DNA from: Antedon mediterranea
Lineage: Eukaryota > Echinodermata > Crinoidea > Comatulida > Antedonidae
DNA length: 64,000 nucleotides
Assembly: GCF_964355755.1 (NCBI RefSeq)
Contig: NC_092670.1
Span: 40,845,795 to 40,909,794 of the forward strand
Reading direction: 5' to 3'
Positions within the stretch are counted from its first letter, which is position 1. Each line of letters opens with the position of its first letter. Below the pieces are notes generated by a model. It did not search any database, was not told where the DNA came from, and saw nothing but the letters and a program-made list of their open reading frames with translations. A program made the position numbers and the translations under genes. Positions 1-14,529 of this stretch are shown here, piece after piece.

Positions 1-310
1 AAGGGAATTTTCTTACGTTGCGTAGATTGCGTTACGTTGCGTCGCTAGTGGGAACCACGCTTTAAGCTTGGTTCCCGACGTAACGCAAAAACGTAATTTT
101 GCAACTTGGTTTCCACTAGGACGTAACGCAAAGACGTAAGCGCGCAACTTGGTTCCCACTCGGGGCGTAACGCACCCGTGACGTAAGCGCAATGCAGGCG
201 AGTCGAACAATGAGAAAGCAAAATCCGAATCGGATAATCCATTGCTTGTATGATTGGTCAAATACGTTGCGTTACGTCCTTACGTTGCGTTTCTAGTAGG
301 AAACAAGCAT
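1..310. mobile_element. Nested ACGT-rich MITE cluster (family A)
   Basis: Several partial, overlapping copies of one short inverted-repeat element. The terminal motif ggttcccactagg followed by acgtaacgcaa recurs in both orientations (around 45-65, 66-85, 105-130, 146-170, 285-305). The same ends flank clean copies near 449-592 and 16901-17050. No transposase is encoded, so this is a non-autonomous element cluster, probably cut by the window edge. Confidence 0.7.
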
Positions 311-448
311 TACGCTACGTCATATCTGCGAAGATGACATAGTAGGAAGTATTTCTTGGATGACCTTTTTTCACACATTTTTCTCATTTTTATTCGTAAC
401 GAAAATGTATCCAATCAGAATACTTTCATTTTAGAAATATTATTTATT

Positions 449-592
449 AAAGCGTGGTTCCCACTAGCGACGCAACACAAGGACGTAACGCAACGCAATC
501 GAATTATTCGCTTGTTAACTTCGCTTGTCATTGGTTAAAACGCTTGCGTTGCGTTTACGTCCTTGCGTTACGTTCTAGTGGGAAACAAAACG
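449..592. mobile_element. MITE family A copy
   Basis: About 144 bp with imperfect terminal inverted repeats: gtggttcccactagcgacg at the left, and acgttctagtgggaaac at the right reading as its reverse complement. The interior is also largely self-complementary (gacgtaacgcaacgcaa against ttgcgttgcgtttacgtc). It has no coding capacity. Confidence 0.75.
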
Positions 593-747
593 AACACGAT
601 AAGTGTAAAGATAATTTTAGTTTTGCCGCTGATTACTTTGAGGGCGCTCTTAGATCTTGTGGGAGATAGAACACCCTATGCATATTATTATTTATTATTA
701 AATTGTTTAATAAAAATGGAGATTAGTTAGTAGATTCGCAGTTTTTG

Positions 748-847
748 TTGTGTGGCTTGGTGGTCGACATGCTTGCTTACCAATGCCAGGGTCCTTGGTT
801 CAAATCATGTTCAGGATTTTTCTGACAATACAGCGCCACAAACCTTG
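748..847 (+). mobile_element. tRNA-derived SINE-like fragment
   Basis: An A-box-like tggcttggtgg (about 753) is followed some 45 bp later by a B-box-like ggttcaaatca (about 797), then a tail containing aatacagcgccac. The same order (tggcttagtg, ggttcaacacc, aatacagcaccac) occurs at 25270-25375, so this looks like a dispersed tRNA-derived SINE. It is not a functional tRNA: no cloverleaf can be closed. Confidence 0.5.
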
Positions 848-1108
848 TATAAATAATGTAATTAATTGTGCTGGGAAAAACAACCTTGGTTAAAGTTTAA
901 TTGATGTTGGATTGAGTGAAAATATCATAAAACAAAACATTTCTACTGTATTTACAAAACATTTCTACTGTATTTACAAATTTATTTTGTATTCTGTAAT
1001 GCATTGTACAATAATACAAACAAATATGCAAACAATGCAGTCAAAATCTTTGTAATTTAATTTGTCATGATTTTAATTTGTATATTGCAGGAACAACTTC
1101 TTCGTTGC

Positions 1109-1204
1109 ACCACTGGCCACATTACTGACAGGCAAGCTATACCACTGGCCACATTACTGACAGGCAAGCTATACCACTGGCCACATTACTGACAGGCAAG
1201 CTAT
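1109..1204. repeat. 32-bp tandem repeat, 3 copies
   Basis: Three exact head-to-tail copies of a 32-bp unit beginning accactggccacattactga. It lies downstream of the 3' end of the crotonase gene. Confidence 0.95.
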
Positions 1205-1437
1205 AAATTGTGCCAAGGTCTTGGGTTTATCATTAACCACATGGAATTTTTTATCTATCACATTGTTTCAAGTTCAACACTCAAACATTTTTAAACGAAC
1301 ATATGACTCGACACACAACCTATGAGAGGAGGCATAAGTAACACTCTTTGCCTCCTAATATCACTTATGGAAAGCATAAACCATCTAGAAGTTTAAATTC
1401 TTGTTGTTTAATGGTTAATATTCTTAATAGCAAACAC

Positions 1438-4382
<2,945 letters not shown>

Positions 4383-4750
4383 CTTTTTATTTATTTATTT
4401 GCATGCTTGACTGATTCATGATTACTGCCCTCAATTTATTATAAAAGTTTATACTAGTCTTTTGTCCAGAAACATGAACATATTTTTCATCAATTATAAT
4501 AATAATGCGTTTATCTTCTTCTCCTAATTTATTCTGAAACATGTTTATCTGTTAATTTAAAAGAATTCTGATAGATTTTGCTGTCTATAAAAAAAAATAA
4601 TAGGATAAATGCATTTTGCTAAATAAAACAGCGACTGGATTTGAGCACGAGCCCTCTCTGCTGAGGGGGAATCATCGCGAGAGGTCTTTCGATAATTTTC
4701 CCATGCTCGATTACTAAGCGACGACCGGTGATACCGCATCAAATTTGAAG
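4383..4750. promoter_or_regulatory. Divergent (bidirectional) promoter interval
   Basis: Only 368 bp separate the start codons of the crotonase gene (minus) and TCP1 (plus), so both promoters and 5' UTRs must lie here or overlap. The segment nearest TCP1 (about 4630-4740) is less AT-rich and carries CpG dinucleotides (tcatcgcgagag, gcgacgaccgg), unlike the flanks. I see no clear TATA box at a suitable distance. Inferred from geometry, not from a motif match. Confidence 0.6.
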
Positions 4751-7700
4751 ATGTCGACTACAAAACCCCTTGTTGTAGGTGGAGAAAGGACAACTGGTGC
4801 AACTGTTCGCACTCAAAATGGTTAGTTTAAATTTCTGTGCTATTTTACCATTGTAACATTTTAATCAGATCATAATATTTAAGCATTTTATGACAATTTC
4901 CGTTAACCTCTCCGATGATCATCCATGCGTAACGTAGGCCTAGCCCATCGAACGTTGGGGGAATATTCTAGAATTCGTTGAGGACAAGGCGTTTCCAGCC
5001 CGATAGCCATGCAAATTTGAGGCTGGTTCAGGGGTTAGGCTTAAACACCAGTAAGCTAGTGTTGCTGTACACAGATACAATATTTTAGTAGGCAATGAAC
5101 AAAACAAAAAACATTTAAACATTTATTTAAATTAATTAATAATTTTTAAAAATGTTTTCTTTTTTATTATTAAATATTAAAAAAAAAAAAATAATAATTA
5201 AGCTTGAAGCCTTGGAGAGCAGTTAAATAAAGATTAAAGTTAATAATATAATTTGCGTATAATTTTTAACATGAAAATATTTTTTTGTTTTACTTTTCTG
5301 CATTGAATGTTACCTTTGTGAACTTCAGAAACTGAATAAATAATTAAAAAACAAATTACACTGTGTTTGAGTAGGTTATTAACTAGGCCTAGAAAGTTAT
5401 TTTATTTTTAGTCTAGATCTAGGCTAGGCCAAGGCCTTGGCTAAATAAATTAAATTTAAAAAAAATAATAATCCACATTTTGTTTACCTACAGTCATGGC
5501 AGCAGCAGCAGTAGCCAACATTGTCAAGAGCTCTCTTGGACCAGTGGGGCTAGATAAGATGCTGGTGGATGATGTTGGGGTAAGTTGCTTTAAATCTCTG
5601 AACAAACGAAGTGTGATGTGCCCAAATATGGTAGTGATATGCTCAAATGTGCTAGTGATATGACCAAATATGATAGTGATATGACATCATCATGTCCATA
5701 TATGGGCACATCACATTTTTTGTCACATAAAGTTTGATAGTGTAGACAGCTTTATATTGTGTAAATCATATTTGTTTGATTGACAGGATGTAACTGTCAC
5801 AAATGATGGCGCCACAATTCTTAAGCTGTTGGAAGTAGAGCATCCAGCTGCCAAGGTTCTGGTAGAATTAGCAGATTTGCAGGATCAAGAAGTTGGAGAT
5901 GGAACTACATCAGTGGTAAGAATTTAATAATTTGACAACATTGCTTGCTCACTTGGCTTTCTCATTTTGGTTAATACATGCATAGGTTTGCAAGTGTAAA
6001 CTATGACTGCAAATATGTTTACATGAATCCTGCATTTGTAAAAAATTAACATTTTAAATAATGTTTATATGTTTTCTTTTTAGGTAATCATAGCTGCTGA
6101 GCTTCTAAAACATGCAGATGAATTAGTAAAACAGAAGATCCACCCAACAACCATCATCAGTGGATACCGACTTGCTTGCAAGTAAGTATGCACTCAAACA
6201 GATAGTTAGTTGCACAGACAGAGGTACTGTACAATGACCTTGACAAACCTTGAGTAAACTTTCAAAAGAGTTTTTATTCCAATTTAAAACAAAACTAACG
6301 CAACATATAAATGAAAGAAAAGAAAGAACAATCACAAAGTTTTCTAAATTGTTAATATTCTTGCTTTATCAAGGGAGGCATGCAAGTACATCCAAGAACA
6401 TCTTACAATAAGTACAGAAGATCTTGGTAGAGAAAGTGTAATCAATGCAGCTAAAACCACTATGTCATCTAAACTAATTGGCAGGTAAGTAACTGCTCAT
6501 GTTTAAGTATTTGCTTATTTTTCCCAACACCAAAAGTATTTGTACCTACTGTATGTTCCTGTAAACCAATGTTCAATGATAACAAATTAAAAAATAAAAA
6601 CAAGTATGGATTGTGATTTTTTTTAGGGATAATGAATTCTGGTCTAACTTGTTGGTTGATGCAACAATGGCAATCAAGACAACTGATGCCAAAGGCAACT
6701 CTAGGTACCCAATAAAAGCTATCAACATACTGAAAGCACATGGACGTAGTGCTACTGAGAGTAAACTAATCAATGGTTATGCACTTAATTGCACCGTTGC
6801 ATCACAAGGTAACATTTTATTTAGATTTAGGGGAATAAAATAATATCTATACATTTTTTTGTCTATATCTAAATTTAATTTTTTTTTTTTTTTAAAGTCA
6901 ATCAGTCCATCACCCCAGTTACTCTATAGGCTTAACCAACCCTGTGACTTGCCAAATTTATGCCAACCTTAATTCCGTTTAGGGAAGCAATTTCCAGAAT
7001 TCAGAAAATCACTGAATAATGGAAATTTACTGCAAATTATTATCTTAAATATTTTAAATTATAATCCACACTCCAGCCACATGATTTACTACTAATTAAC
7101 TAAAACTATTTTCTAATAACTAAATGTTATTTTATTTTGTAGCAATGAAGAAACAAATCCAGAACGCTAAGATTGCGTGTCTTGACTTTAGCTTACAGAA
7201 AGCAAAAATGCATCTTGGTGTACATGTTATTGTTGATGACCCAGAAAAGTTAGATGCTATCAGGCAAAGGTTGGTATTTTATAGTTTTAAGTTATTCATT
7301 TATTTTAGCACACAAATCATCCCTTAAGCTCTGTCCACACTAACAAAGTTGACAAAAAAAGTGTGATGTGCCCAAATATGGTAGTGATATACCTAACTAA
7401 ATAATATGTGCCCATATATGGATGATGTCATACCAAACACATGTGTTCTTTATCCCCATGAACCTTCTCTGTATTTTATTTGATACAATATATTTTCTGA
7501 ACAAATTATTAATTACATAATTGTTTATTATTTAAATATAATGTAATCAATTGGTAATGCATCTTTGACAGAGAATCTGACATAACCAAAGAACGAATTC
7601 AGAAGATTATTAACGCCGGGGCAAATGTGATCCTGACCACCGGTGGCATCGATGATCTTTGTCTTAAGTACTTTGTAGAGTCTGGGGCTATGGCTGTTAG

Positions 7701-9656
7701 ACGGTGTAGGAAGCAGGACTTAAAGAGAATTGCTAAAGCTACAGGAGGTAGGGGGTGTTTTCAAGTTTTATCTGTTGCTTTTTAAATCATTTTTTGACAT
7801 AGAATAAAATATGTTGCAAGAAAAGAAAGTGGAACAAAAACAAACTATATTAATATTTCTAATTTATTTTTTTTTGCAGCACAATTATTGGTAACTCTAG
7901 CTAACCTGGAAGGTGAAGAGAGCTTTGATGCCAGCATGTTGGGTCATGCTGAAGCTGTAGTACAAGAAAGAGTTTGTGATGATGAACTTATCCTTGTCAA
8001 AAAGTAAGTCTGCATGCTTAAGACTTCTATTGCTTATACATACAACCTTTTCAATAATATCATCAAAATTGCTTATACAGTTGACCATCTACAACAAACC
8101 AAACTTGTCTTGAGGTCCACAGGGCTCAACTTAATTTTTACTATAAAAAAAATGCATTTGAAGTACAAGAATTTCTTGAAAATCAGAAATTAAGGATGTC
8201 CGATATTTACAAAGTTGAAAAACTTTTACACGACAGCAAAGATAAATATATGTATATTTATAATTAATATTTTTTTGTAGAAATGTACTATACATGTTCT
8301 TATGGTTATCATTATTATATGGCAAAAAAAATATTACGATTGATTGAATAAAGAAAATTAAAAAATAATAAATTTATTTGCAGCCCCAAAGTAAAGAGTG
8401 CAGCCTCCCTGATTCTACGTGGCGCCAATGACTTCCAATGTGATGAGATGGAGAGATCAGTCCATGATGTATTGTGTGTTATTAAACGAGTATTGGAAAG
8501 TAAAACAGTGGTACCAGGAGGAGGCGCAGTGGAAGCTGCTCTTTCCATCTACTTGGAAAACCTGGCAACCTCATTGGTAAGTTATTTGGGTCATGTTTTA
8601 GCATCTGGTGGTATAGTATTTATGGGTTTAGATTTATCTTGTCTAACCTGTCTAGCAAAAAATCATCATCAGTTTTCAAAATAATCTAAGCAAATATTGT
8701 TCAATTTTTTCTTCAATCTTGGATAACCAATTCTATTCTATAATATGAGCTGGTTTGATAAATAAAGCCTAAGTGTGTTTCAGTCTTTAAATTCTACAAA
8801 TACTGGGCTTTCTGAGAGAACAGTGTTTGACTAAAGAGGTCGTCGCCAGTATAAAGAAGAAATGAATTAAACAACATAATTGATAATGCCAGCCCTGTTA
8901 TTTGTTATTTGTGAAGTTATGTTTTATAGTTTTAGAGACAGGTATTGTTAATGTTGGTTTATGTTTATCTGAAATTTGAAACTATAGAATAGCAGTTTAA
9001 ATAAGGGTGAGTAGAATTAAACTATAGAATAGCAGTTTAAATAAGGGCGAGTAGAATTAAACCGATGTTTTTATTTGTTATTTATATGTTCTTAACAGAG
9101 TTCTCGTGAGCAGTTAGCTATTGCAGAGTTTGCCAATTCATTGTTAGTTATCCCCAAGATCTTGGCTGTGAATGCAGCAAAGGATTCCATTGACTTGGTG
9201 GCCAAGCTCAGAGCCTATCACAACCTGTCACAAATGAAGGCTGATAAAGCACACCTCAAATGGTAAGAACATGCTTATTACTATCAAACTAGTTTGACAA
9301 AAAGTGTGTTGTGCCCAAATATGGTACTGATATGTCCAAAGTGTTATTTATGGTAGGCAGCCACTGCACTTTGGCTGTCACGATTCTGTTGATCTGAATT
9401 TCTTTAGTTCAAGGCTCAGAAATAATAATTATTTATGTTTGCTCTCAGGGTTGGTCTTGATTTGTATGAAGGTGTAGTACGAGACAACAAGACAGCGGGA
9501 GTCTTTGAACCTGGTATCTGTAAAATCAAATCACTCAAGTTTGCTACAGAGGCAGCCATCACAATTCTGCGTATTGATGACTTGATTAAACTAGCACCAG
9601 AAGAGAAGGAGAAGTCGTACAGTGATGCTGTCCGAGCTGGAGAACTCAATGGATGA
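4751..9656 (+). CDS. TCP1: T-complex protein 1 subunit alpha (CCT1 chaperonin)
   Basis: Twelve exons: 4751-4820, 5494-5579, 5787-5915, 6084-6181, 6374-6484, 6627-6808, 7143-7269, 7572-7747, 7880-8003, 8384-8576, 9099-9262, 9449-9656. They sum to 1668 nt, or 555 residues, close to the 556 of human TCP1. It is the alpha subunit of the cytosolic CCT/TRiC ring, which folds actin, tubulin and other proteins using ATP. Group II chaperonin signatures are intact: NDGATI (58-63), GDGTTS (89-94), ILRG (378-381), the HD of the ERSVHD segment (Asp396, the usual catalytic Asp), and GGGAVE (413-418). The long runs [20 protein letters not shown] and ITKERIQKI match CCT alpha rather than other subunits. The ATG at 4751 follows gaag and gives the expected short N-terminus. 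Introns carry three copies of MITE family B. Confidence 0.98.
5601..5753. mobile_element. MITE family B copy in TCP1 intron 2
   Basis: Contains gtgtgatgtgcccaaatatg on the left and catatatgggcacatcacat on the right as an inverted arm, ending tttgatagtgtagacagctt. A short internal segment (gtgatatgaccaaatatgat) is repeated, enlarging this copy. Confidence 0.8.
7324..7435. mobile_element. MITE family B copy (3' end degraded)
   Basis: Starts ttaagctctgtccacac and continues gtgtgatgtgcccaaatatg; the right arm survives only as tatgtgcccatatatgg. It lies in TCP1 intron 7. Confidence 0.75.
8979..9060. repeat. 40-bp tandem duplication in TCP1 intron
   Basis: Two copies of a 40-bp unit beginning aaactatagaatagcagttt, differing by one base (ggtgag versus ggcgag). 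They lie about 40 bp upstream of the exon 11 acceptor. Confidence 0.9.
9276..9346. mobile_element. Truncated MITE family B copy
   Basis: Only the left half is present: ctatcaaactagtttgac, then gtgcccaaatatggtactg. It lies in the last TCP1 intron. Confidence 0.7.
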
Positions 9657-10205
9657 GGAGTGGGTGCAGAAAGGTCATTTAGTGAGAAAATGGTGGGGCG
9701 TGCTGGGGCCAACATTTAATTACTGCAAACTGAAATCCTGAATTTTAAAATATACATGCCGAATTGCTTGATGTTATTCAATTGTAATTCCTATGTTCAA
9801 TTGTTATACATGTCAAGAGTATGAAATTCCTTTAAAAGCTTATAAACTTACTCCAATATTTGTGTGGTGGTGATGTGCTTAGTGTTCTAAATTAGCCAAT
9901 GCAATATCTTAAGTTAACCGTTCAAATATCTAAATACATGGTTCAGCTTTCCTAGTATGTTTAAGTTTATCAACTTTAAGCACCTGGTATGGTGTGCATT
10001 TTAATATTATCCACCTACCTATACACCTGTGTTGAACAATCCAAATATTTGTAGGTCACAGGTGTCATTACTGAAATTACTGCAGCAATGGTGAGGAGTG
10101 AATCATTTGTTGCAGTAACTAGTAGTTACTTTATCAATGTTAGTGTTTTTTTGTATTGTAAGCAATGATGCTATCTAGAAATAAATAATTGCAAGGCACT
10201 GTATT
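9657..10205 (+). other. TCP1: TCP1 3' untranslated region
   Basis: No coding signal follows the TGA at 9654-9656. An AATAAA at 10180-10185 gives a natural end near 10200. The 3' extent is inferred from that hexamer only. Confidence 0.65.
10180..10185 (+). terminator. Polyadenylation signal AATAAA for TCP1
   Basis: Canonical hexamer about 525 bp after the TCP1 stop. An opposite-strand AATAAA lies only 69 bp further on. Confidence 0.65.
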
Positions 10206-10248
10206 GTTGGTTATTTTATGAACGCCATTTTATGATTCATTCATTTTC

Positions 10249-10254
10249 TTTATT
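10249..10254 (-). terminator. Polyadenylation signal (minus strand) for the SLC25A32-like gene
   Basis: The plus strand reads tttatt, so the minus strand carries AATAAA about 290 bp after the carrier stop codon. A second candidate on the same strand lies at 10424-10429, so the actual site is uncertain. Confidence 0.5.
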
Positions 10255-10542
10255 GGTAGGTAGTTAGGTACCCTTTCACATCGTATAGAAAAACTCCGGA
10301 ATTACACACAGCATTTTTTGTTGTGTACGCCCTGGTATGTGCAAACTTCAAGCGATATAAAAGAGGTATAAATATACAGTTACTAAATTTGAATAAGGTC
10401 TTCGAAGTAATCATAAATTTCATTTTATTTAATACTTCCCCTTGAATATAAATGTTTACATAAAATGATAAATAGAGAGACAACATCAATGCATTAATAA
10501 ATAAAATTTAGGTTTAAATTCGTGCAAAACTGCTGCACTAAT

Positions 10543-13500
10543 CTATCTATTCTTGAGGTAATATGTCATGTTTTCATAAACTACAAATGTGATACAGCAA
10601 GCTGGTGTGACTCGTAACAGGTTGGGAAACATTCCTTTGTAGAAACCTCTCCATCTCTCTTTACTGAAAAAAAGAAAAAACAGTGAACTATGTTGAAGGC
10701 ATTCAATTTAGTTTACCTATAACATATTTTTTAAATTTTATTTTTTAAATTTTAATTCAACTTCATCCAACAGCTAAAAATCACTAATTATAGGATGCCT
10801 AACTGCTATCTGGCATAAGCTTTATTTTGATTTGAGCTGGTAGGTGGAATATGTATTTTATCAATATTCCGTACTCCGTGTTTTTTTATGCAAACAGTGT
10901 TCATGACGTGAACGGTAAACCAGACAAACCATAGCTGTAAAGTTCATATTAAGATACTGAATAAATTACCGGTATGTTTAAGTTAAGTTCATACTAAGAA
11001 TACTCATACCGGTATGTTTAAGTTAAGGTAAGTTCATACTAAGAATTCTCATACCGGTATGTTTTAGTTATTGCATCAAGTGTTCCTGAGTAAGTGGTGT
11101 GTCGGTCTTGAAGTCTGGATCTAACTACTTGATATGGGTAAGTTGTAACGACAGCAAACATCTTAGATAGTGCAGCGAATGTTATGTACTCTAGGGGATT
11201 CTGACATAAAACAAACATAAATTGTGTGAATGCATAAAATTGCATATGCTCAATGGAATTGTAACAAAAAATAATTTAAACCATTATCAACATTTTGAAG
11301 AGTCATCAATTGGCATTTACTCAAAGGATTCCACAAATCTGTGATGTAACCGCTAACTGGCATAAGGTAAGTACGTACTAAAGGATATAATAATGACTAT
11401 AAAATGCTATTTAGTTATTTATACTTTTAAAGAAAAGTAATCCTACTTAAAGGATGTTTCTATTCCATTATGGAACAATTCCCCAAGTGAAATATTTGTG
11501 TTAAAGTTGTTTCTTTTATTGATTTACAGTACAATAAGTATACACTTAAATGTGAATTGATTTACAGTACAATAAGTATACACTTAAATGTGAATTGATT
11601 TACAGTACAATAAGTATACACTTAAATGTGAATTGATTTACAGTACAATAAGTATACACTTAAATGTGAATTTACAGTACAATAAGTATACACTTAAATG
11701 TGAATTGATTTACAGTACAATAAGTATACACTTAAATGTGAATTTACAGTACAATAAGTATACACTTAAATGTGAATTTACAGTACAATAAGTATACACT
11801 TAAATGTGAATTTACAGTACAATAAGTATACACTTAAATGTGAATTTACAGTACAATAAGTATACACTTAAATGTGAATTTACAGTACAATAAGTATACA
11901 CTTAAATGTGAATTTACAGTACAATAAGTATACACTTAAATGTGAATTTACTGTACAATAAGTATACACTTAAATGTGAATTACAGTACAATAAGTATAC
12001 ACTTAAATGTGAATTTACAGTACAATAAGTATACACTTAAATGTGAATTTACAGTACAATAAGTATACACTTAAATGTGAATTTACAGTACAATAAGTAT
12101 ACACTTAAATGTGAATTTACAGTACAATAAGTATACACTTAAATGTGAATTTACAGTACAATAAGTATACACTTAAATGTGAATTTACAGTACAATAAGT
12201 ATACACTTAAATGTGAATTTACTGTACAATAAGTATACACTTAAATGTGAATTACAGTACAATAAGTATACACTTAAATGTGAATTTACAGTACAATAAG
12301 TATACACTTAAATGTGAATTGATTTACAGTACAATAAGTATACACTTAAATGTGAATTTACAGTACAATAAGTATACACTTAAATGTGAATTTACAGTAC
12401 AATAAGTATACACTTAAATGTGAATTTACAGTACAATAAGTATACACTTAAATGTGAATTTACAGTACAATAAGTATACACTTAAATGTGAATTTACTGT
12501 ACAATAAGTATACACTTAAATGTGAATTACAGTACAATAAGTATACACTTAAATGTGAATTTACAGTACAATAAGTATACACTTAAATGTGAATTTACAG
12601 TACAATAAGTATACACTTAAATGTGAATTTACTGTACAATAAGTATACACTTAAATGTGAATTACAGTACAATAAGTATACACTTAAATGTGAATTGATT
12701 TACAGTACAATAAGTATACACTTAAATGTGAATTGATTTACAGTACAATAAGTATACACTTAAATGTGAATTGATTTACAGTACAATAAGTATACACTTA
12801 AATGTGAATTTTATCAAACTTACTTGCAACTTATTGACCTCTTGACCTTTATACAAAGCATAATTCTTTTTTAGTTCTTCATATGCCATAAACTGCAATG
12901 CACCATGGGATACTCCAAATAAGCCAGGTAATAAACCCTAAACAGATCATTTAAGTACTGTATGAATTATAACTTGCTGTTATGTTAAACTTTGTGCTTG
13001 TCTCAGTCCCTCTTAATCACTTTTTTTCCTCAAAGAAAACTGTATAACTGACTCTACTCTATATCAATGATGTTGAACGAATTGTCTGAACAAGGCTAGA
13101 TAATTGTGCTTTACTCAGTCCCTCTTCATCACTCAGTTTGTAAATACTTGTGCTTAACCCACTCCCCTGTTTGTCATTTAATGTGTTGTTGGAAAAATGA
13201 AGTGTACCTTGTATAAACCACCTAGTCCTTCAAAGCGGTAGATCTTGCGTAGTGCATCTACCATACCTGTATACTTGGCACTATTTGACGCTACACCTAT
13301 ATTGTTAACGCCGTCATATTGCAGACACAAACGGGTCTTGACGACCCAGATAGGATTCGTTATAAATAATGTTACAACTCCTGATAAAATAAAAAACATA
13401 TTACAGTATGTTATTTAGGTCACTACAAATGAAGCCTCGCCATTCACTCTATTAATGGTGTAACGGCTATGAGTGCTCACTGGCAAAACACAGGGGTCCC

Positions 13501-14529
13501 AGAACATGAGCAGCCCAATGCAACTATCCAGTGTTGGAGGGCCCCTTACGAGTTCTAAACCAGGGGCCTTTTCCCCCTGCGTTACGCCACTGCACTCCGT
13601 TGCATTCTGTAGCATTGTGTGTATAACATATTGATTGTGTCTTCACCTGATTGGGCAGCAGCTAACATGTGATGTCCTGGTCCTAATGATTTCATTTCCT
13701 CGCCCTGCATGTAACTTTTAATAGCATTGTAACTGGAATGAACAAGAAATAATTACATATAATAGATAAACCAGTTATAACTGGATTGTTAGGCATGACG
13801 TATACATATACAATAGAAACCCTCCCTTTTTGGGATTCTGCTTTCAGAGGACAATTTTCTTTGACAACAAAAAACAAGAAGGGGAAATGTTTTAACATTA
13901 CATTGAACCCCTATTCAGGAACACCCTTTAATTAAGAGAGAACACTTTGTTGGGTCCTGAAGGTGTCTCCTTAAAGGGGTTTTACTGTAATATTACACCT
14001 AAGAAGATATGTTAGAAATAAATCAAAATGTTACATTTGTTATCTGCTGCACTTACAAGAAAAAATAGAAACCCCATGATGCACCAGCTCCCCAAATGTT
14101 TGGTGTTACTCCTTGGTACAATCCAATGTATCCCTGCTTTCTAACGATTGATTTAAAGGCTTGAACAAAGCCGGTATAAGTGGGACGAACAATTATTCCA
14201 TCATTCACTAGTACAAGAGAGAGGCAAATAATAAATTAGAAGAACAAAAACCTACTGCTTTATGCCCAGTTGATTTACTTAAATAGTAGGCCTACAGTAC
14301 TCGTCTTTCCATTCCTCGTCAACCGTCAGCTTCTCCTCCACGCAATCCACTAAATATGGTCCATCACTAAATTTCTAGCCTAGCTAAATGAATTCTAAAA
14401 ACATGTGTAAATACCTTGAAGTCTAATTTTTAGTAAATCAAAAGGATGTAGAACCAATGTTGAAAGAATACCACCACTGATTCCAGCTACAAAGTGCTCA
14501 TAATTAAGTCCTTTTAGTCCAGACATCAT
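10543..14529 (-). CDS. SLC25A32: Mitochondrial carrier, folate/FAD transporter type
   Basis: Seven minus-strand exons: 14529-14415, 14207-14057, 13732-13647, 13380-13208, 12937-12824, 11200-11055, 10663-10543. All phases close; 906 nt gives 301 residues (human SLC25A32 is about 315). It belongs to the six-helix inner-membrane carrier family with three repeats, each with a PxxxxK/R signature: [20 protein letters not shown] and [10 protein letters not shown]. The Trp in repeat 2 and Gln in repeat 3 replace the usual acidic residue, as in the folate/FAD/pyrimidine branch. Blocks [42 protein letters not shown] and [14 protein letters not shown] closely match SLC25A32, supporting import of folate or FAD into mitochondria. 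Two adjacent in-frame ATGs (14529, 14526) open the frame. Intron 5 holds a 1.3-kb minisatellite. Confidence 0.95.
10966..11065. repeat. Triplicated splice-donor context in SLC25A32 intron 6
   Basis: The palindrome ataccggtat occurs intact at 11006 and 11051, with a variant (ttaccggtat) at 10966. The copy at 11051 spans the real donor of exon 6 on the minus strand (ACATACCG|GTATGAG). The copy 45 bp downstream has the same minus-strand context, also GTATGAG. Intervening sequence (agttcatactaagaa) is repeated too. Confidence 0.85.
11518..12812. repeat. 33-38-bp minisatellite, about 37 copies
   Basis: Head-to-tail copies sharing the core acagtacaataagtatacac followed by ttaaatgtga. Three length classes (38, 34 and 33 bp) arise from gaattgattt, gaattt or gaatt spacers. 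A variant pair (actgtacaat followed by the short spacer) recurs at 11950, 12221, 12496 and 12631, indicating higher-order amplification. The array fills most of SLC25A32 intron 5 and ends 12 bp before the exon 5 boundary. Confidence 0.97.
13808..13989. mobile_element. Tigger/pogo-like MITE in SLC25A32 intron
   Basis: The right end read in reverse is tacagtaaaacccctttaag, the style of Tigger-type termini flanked by TA. The left end, tacaatagaaaccctccc, is a diverged inverted partner. No open frame is present. A related fragment lies at 25419-25456. Confidence 0.55.

Noticed and set aside
748-830. tRNA gene
   Set aside because: A- and B-box-like motifs exist but the acceptor stem and anticodon arm cannot be paired; better explained as a SINE.
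11518-12812. CRISPR-like array
   Set aside because: Units are contiguous without unique spacers and lie in an animal gene intron; it is a minisatellite.
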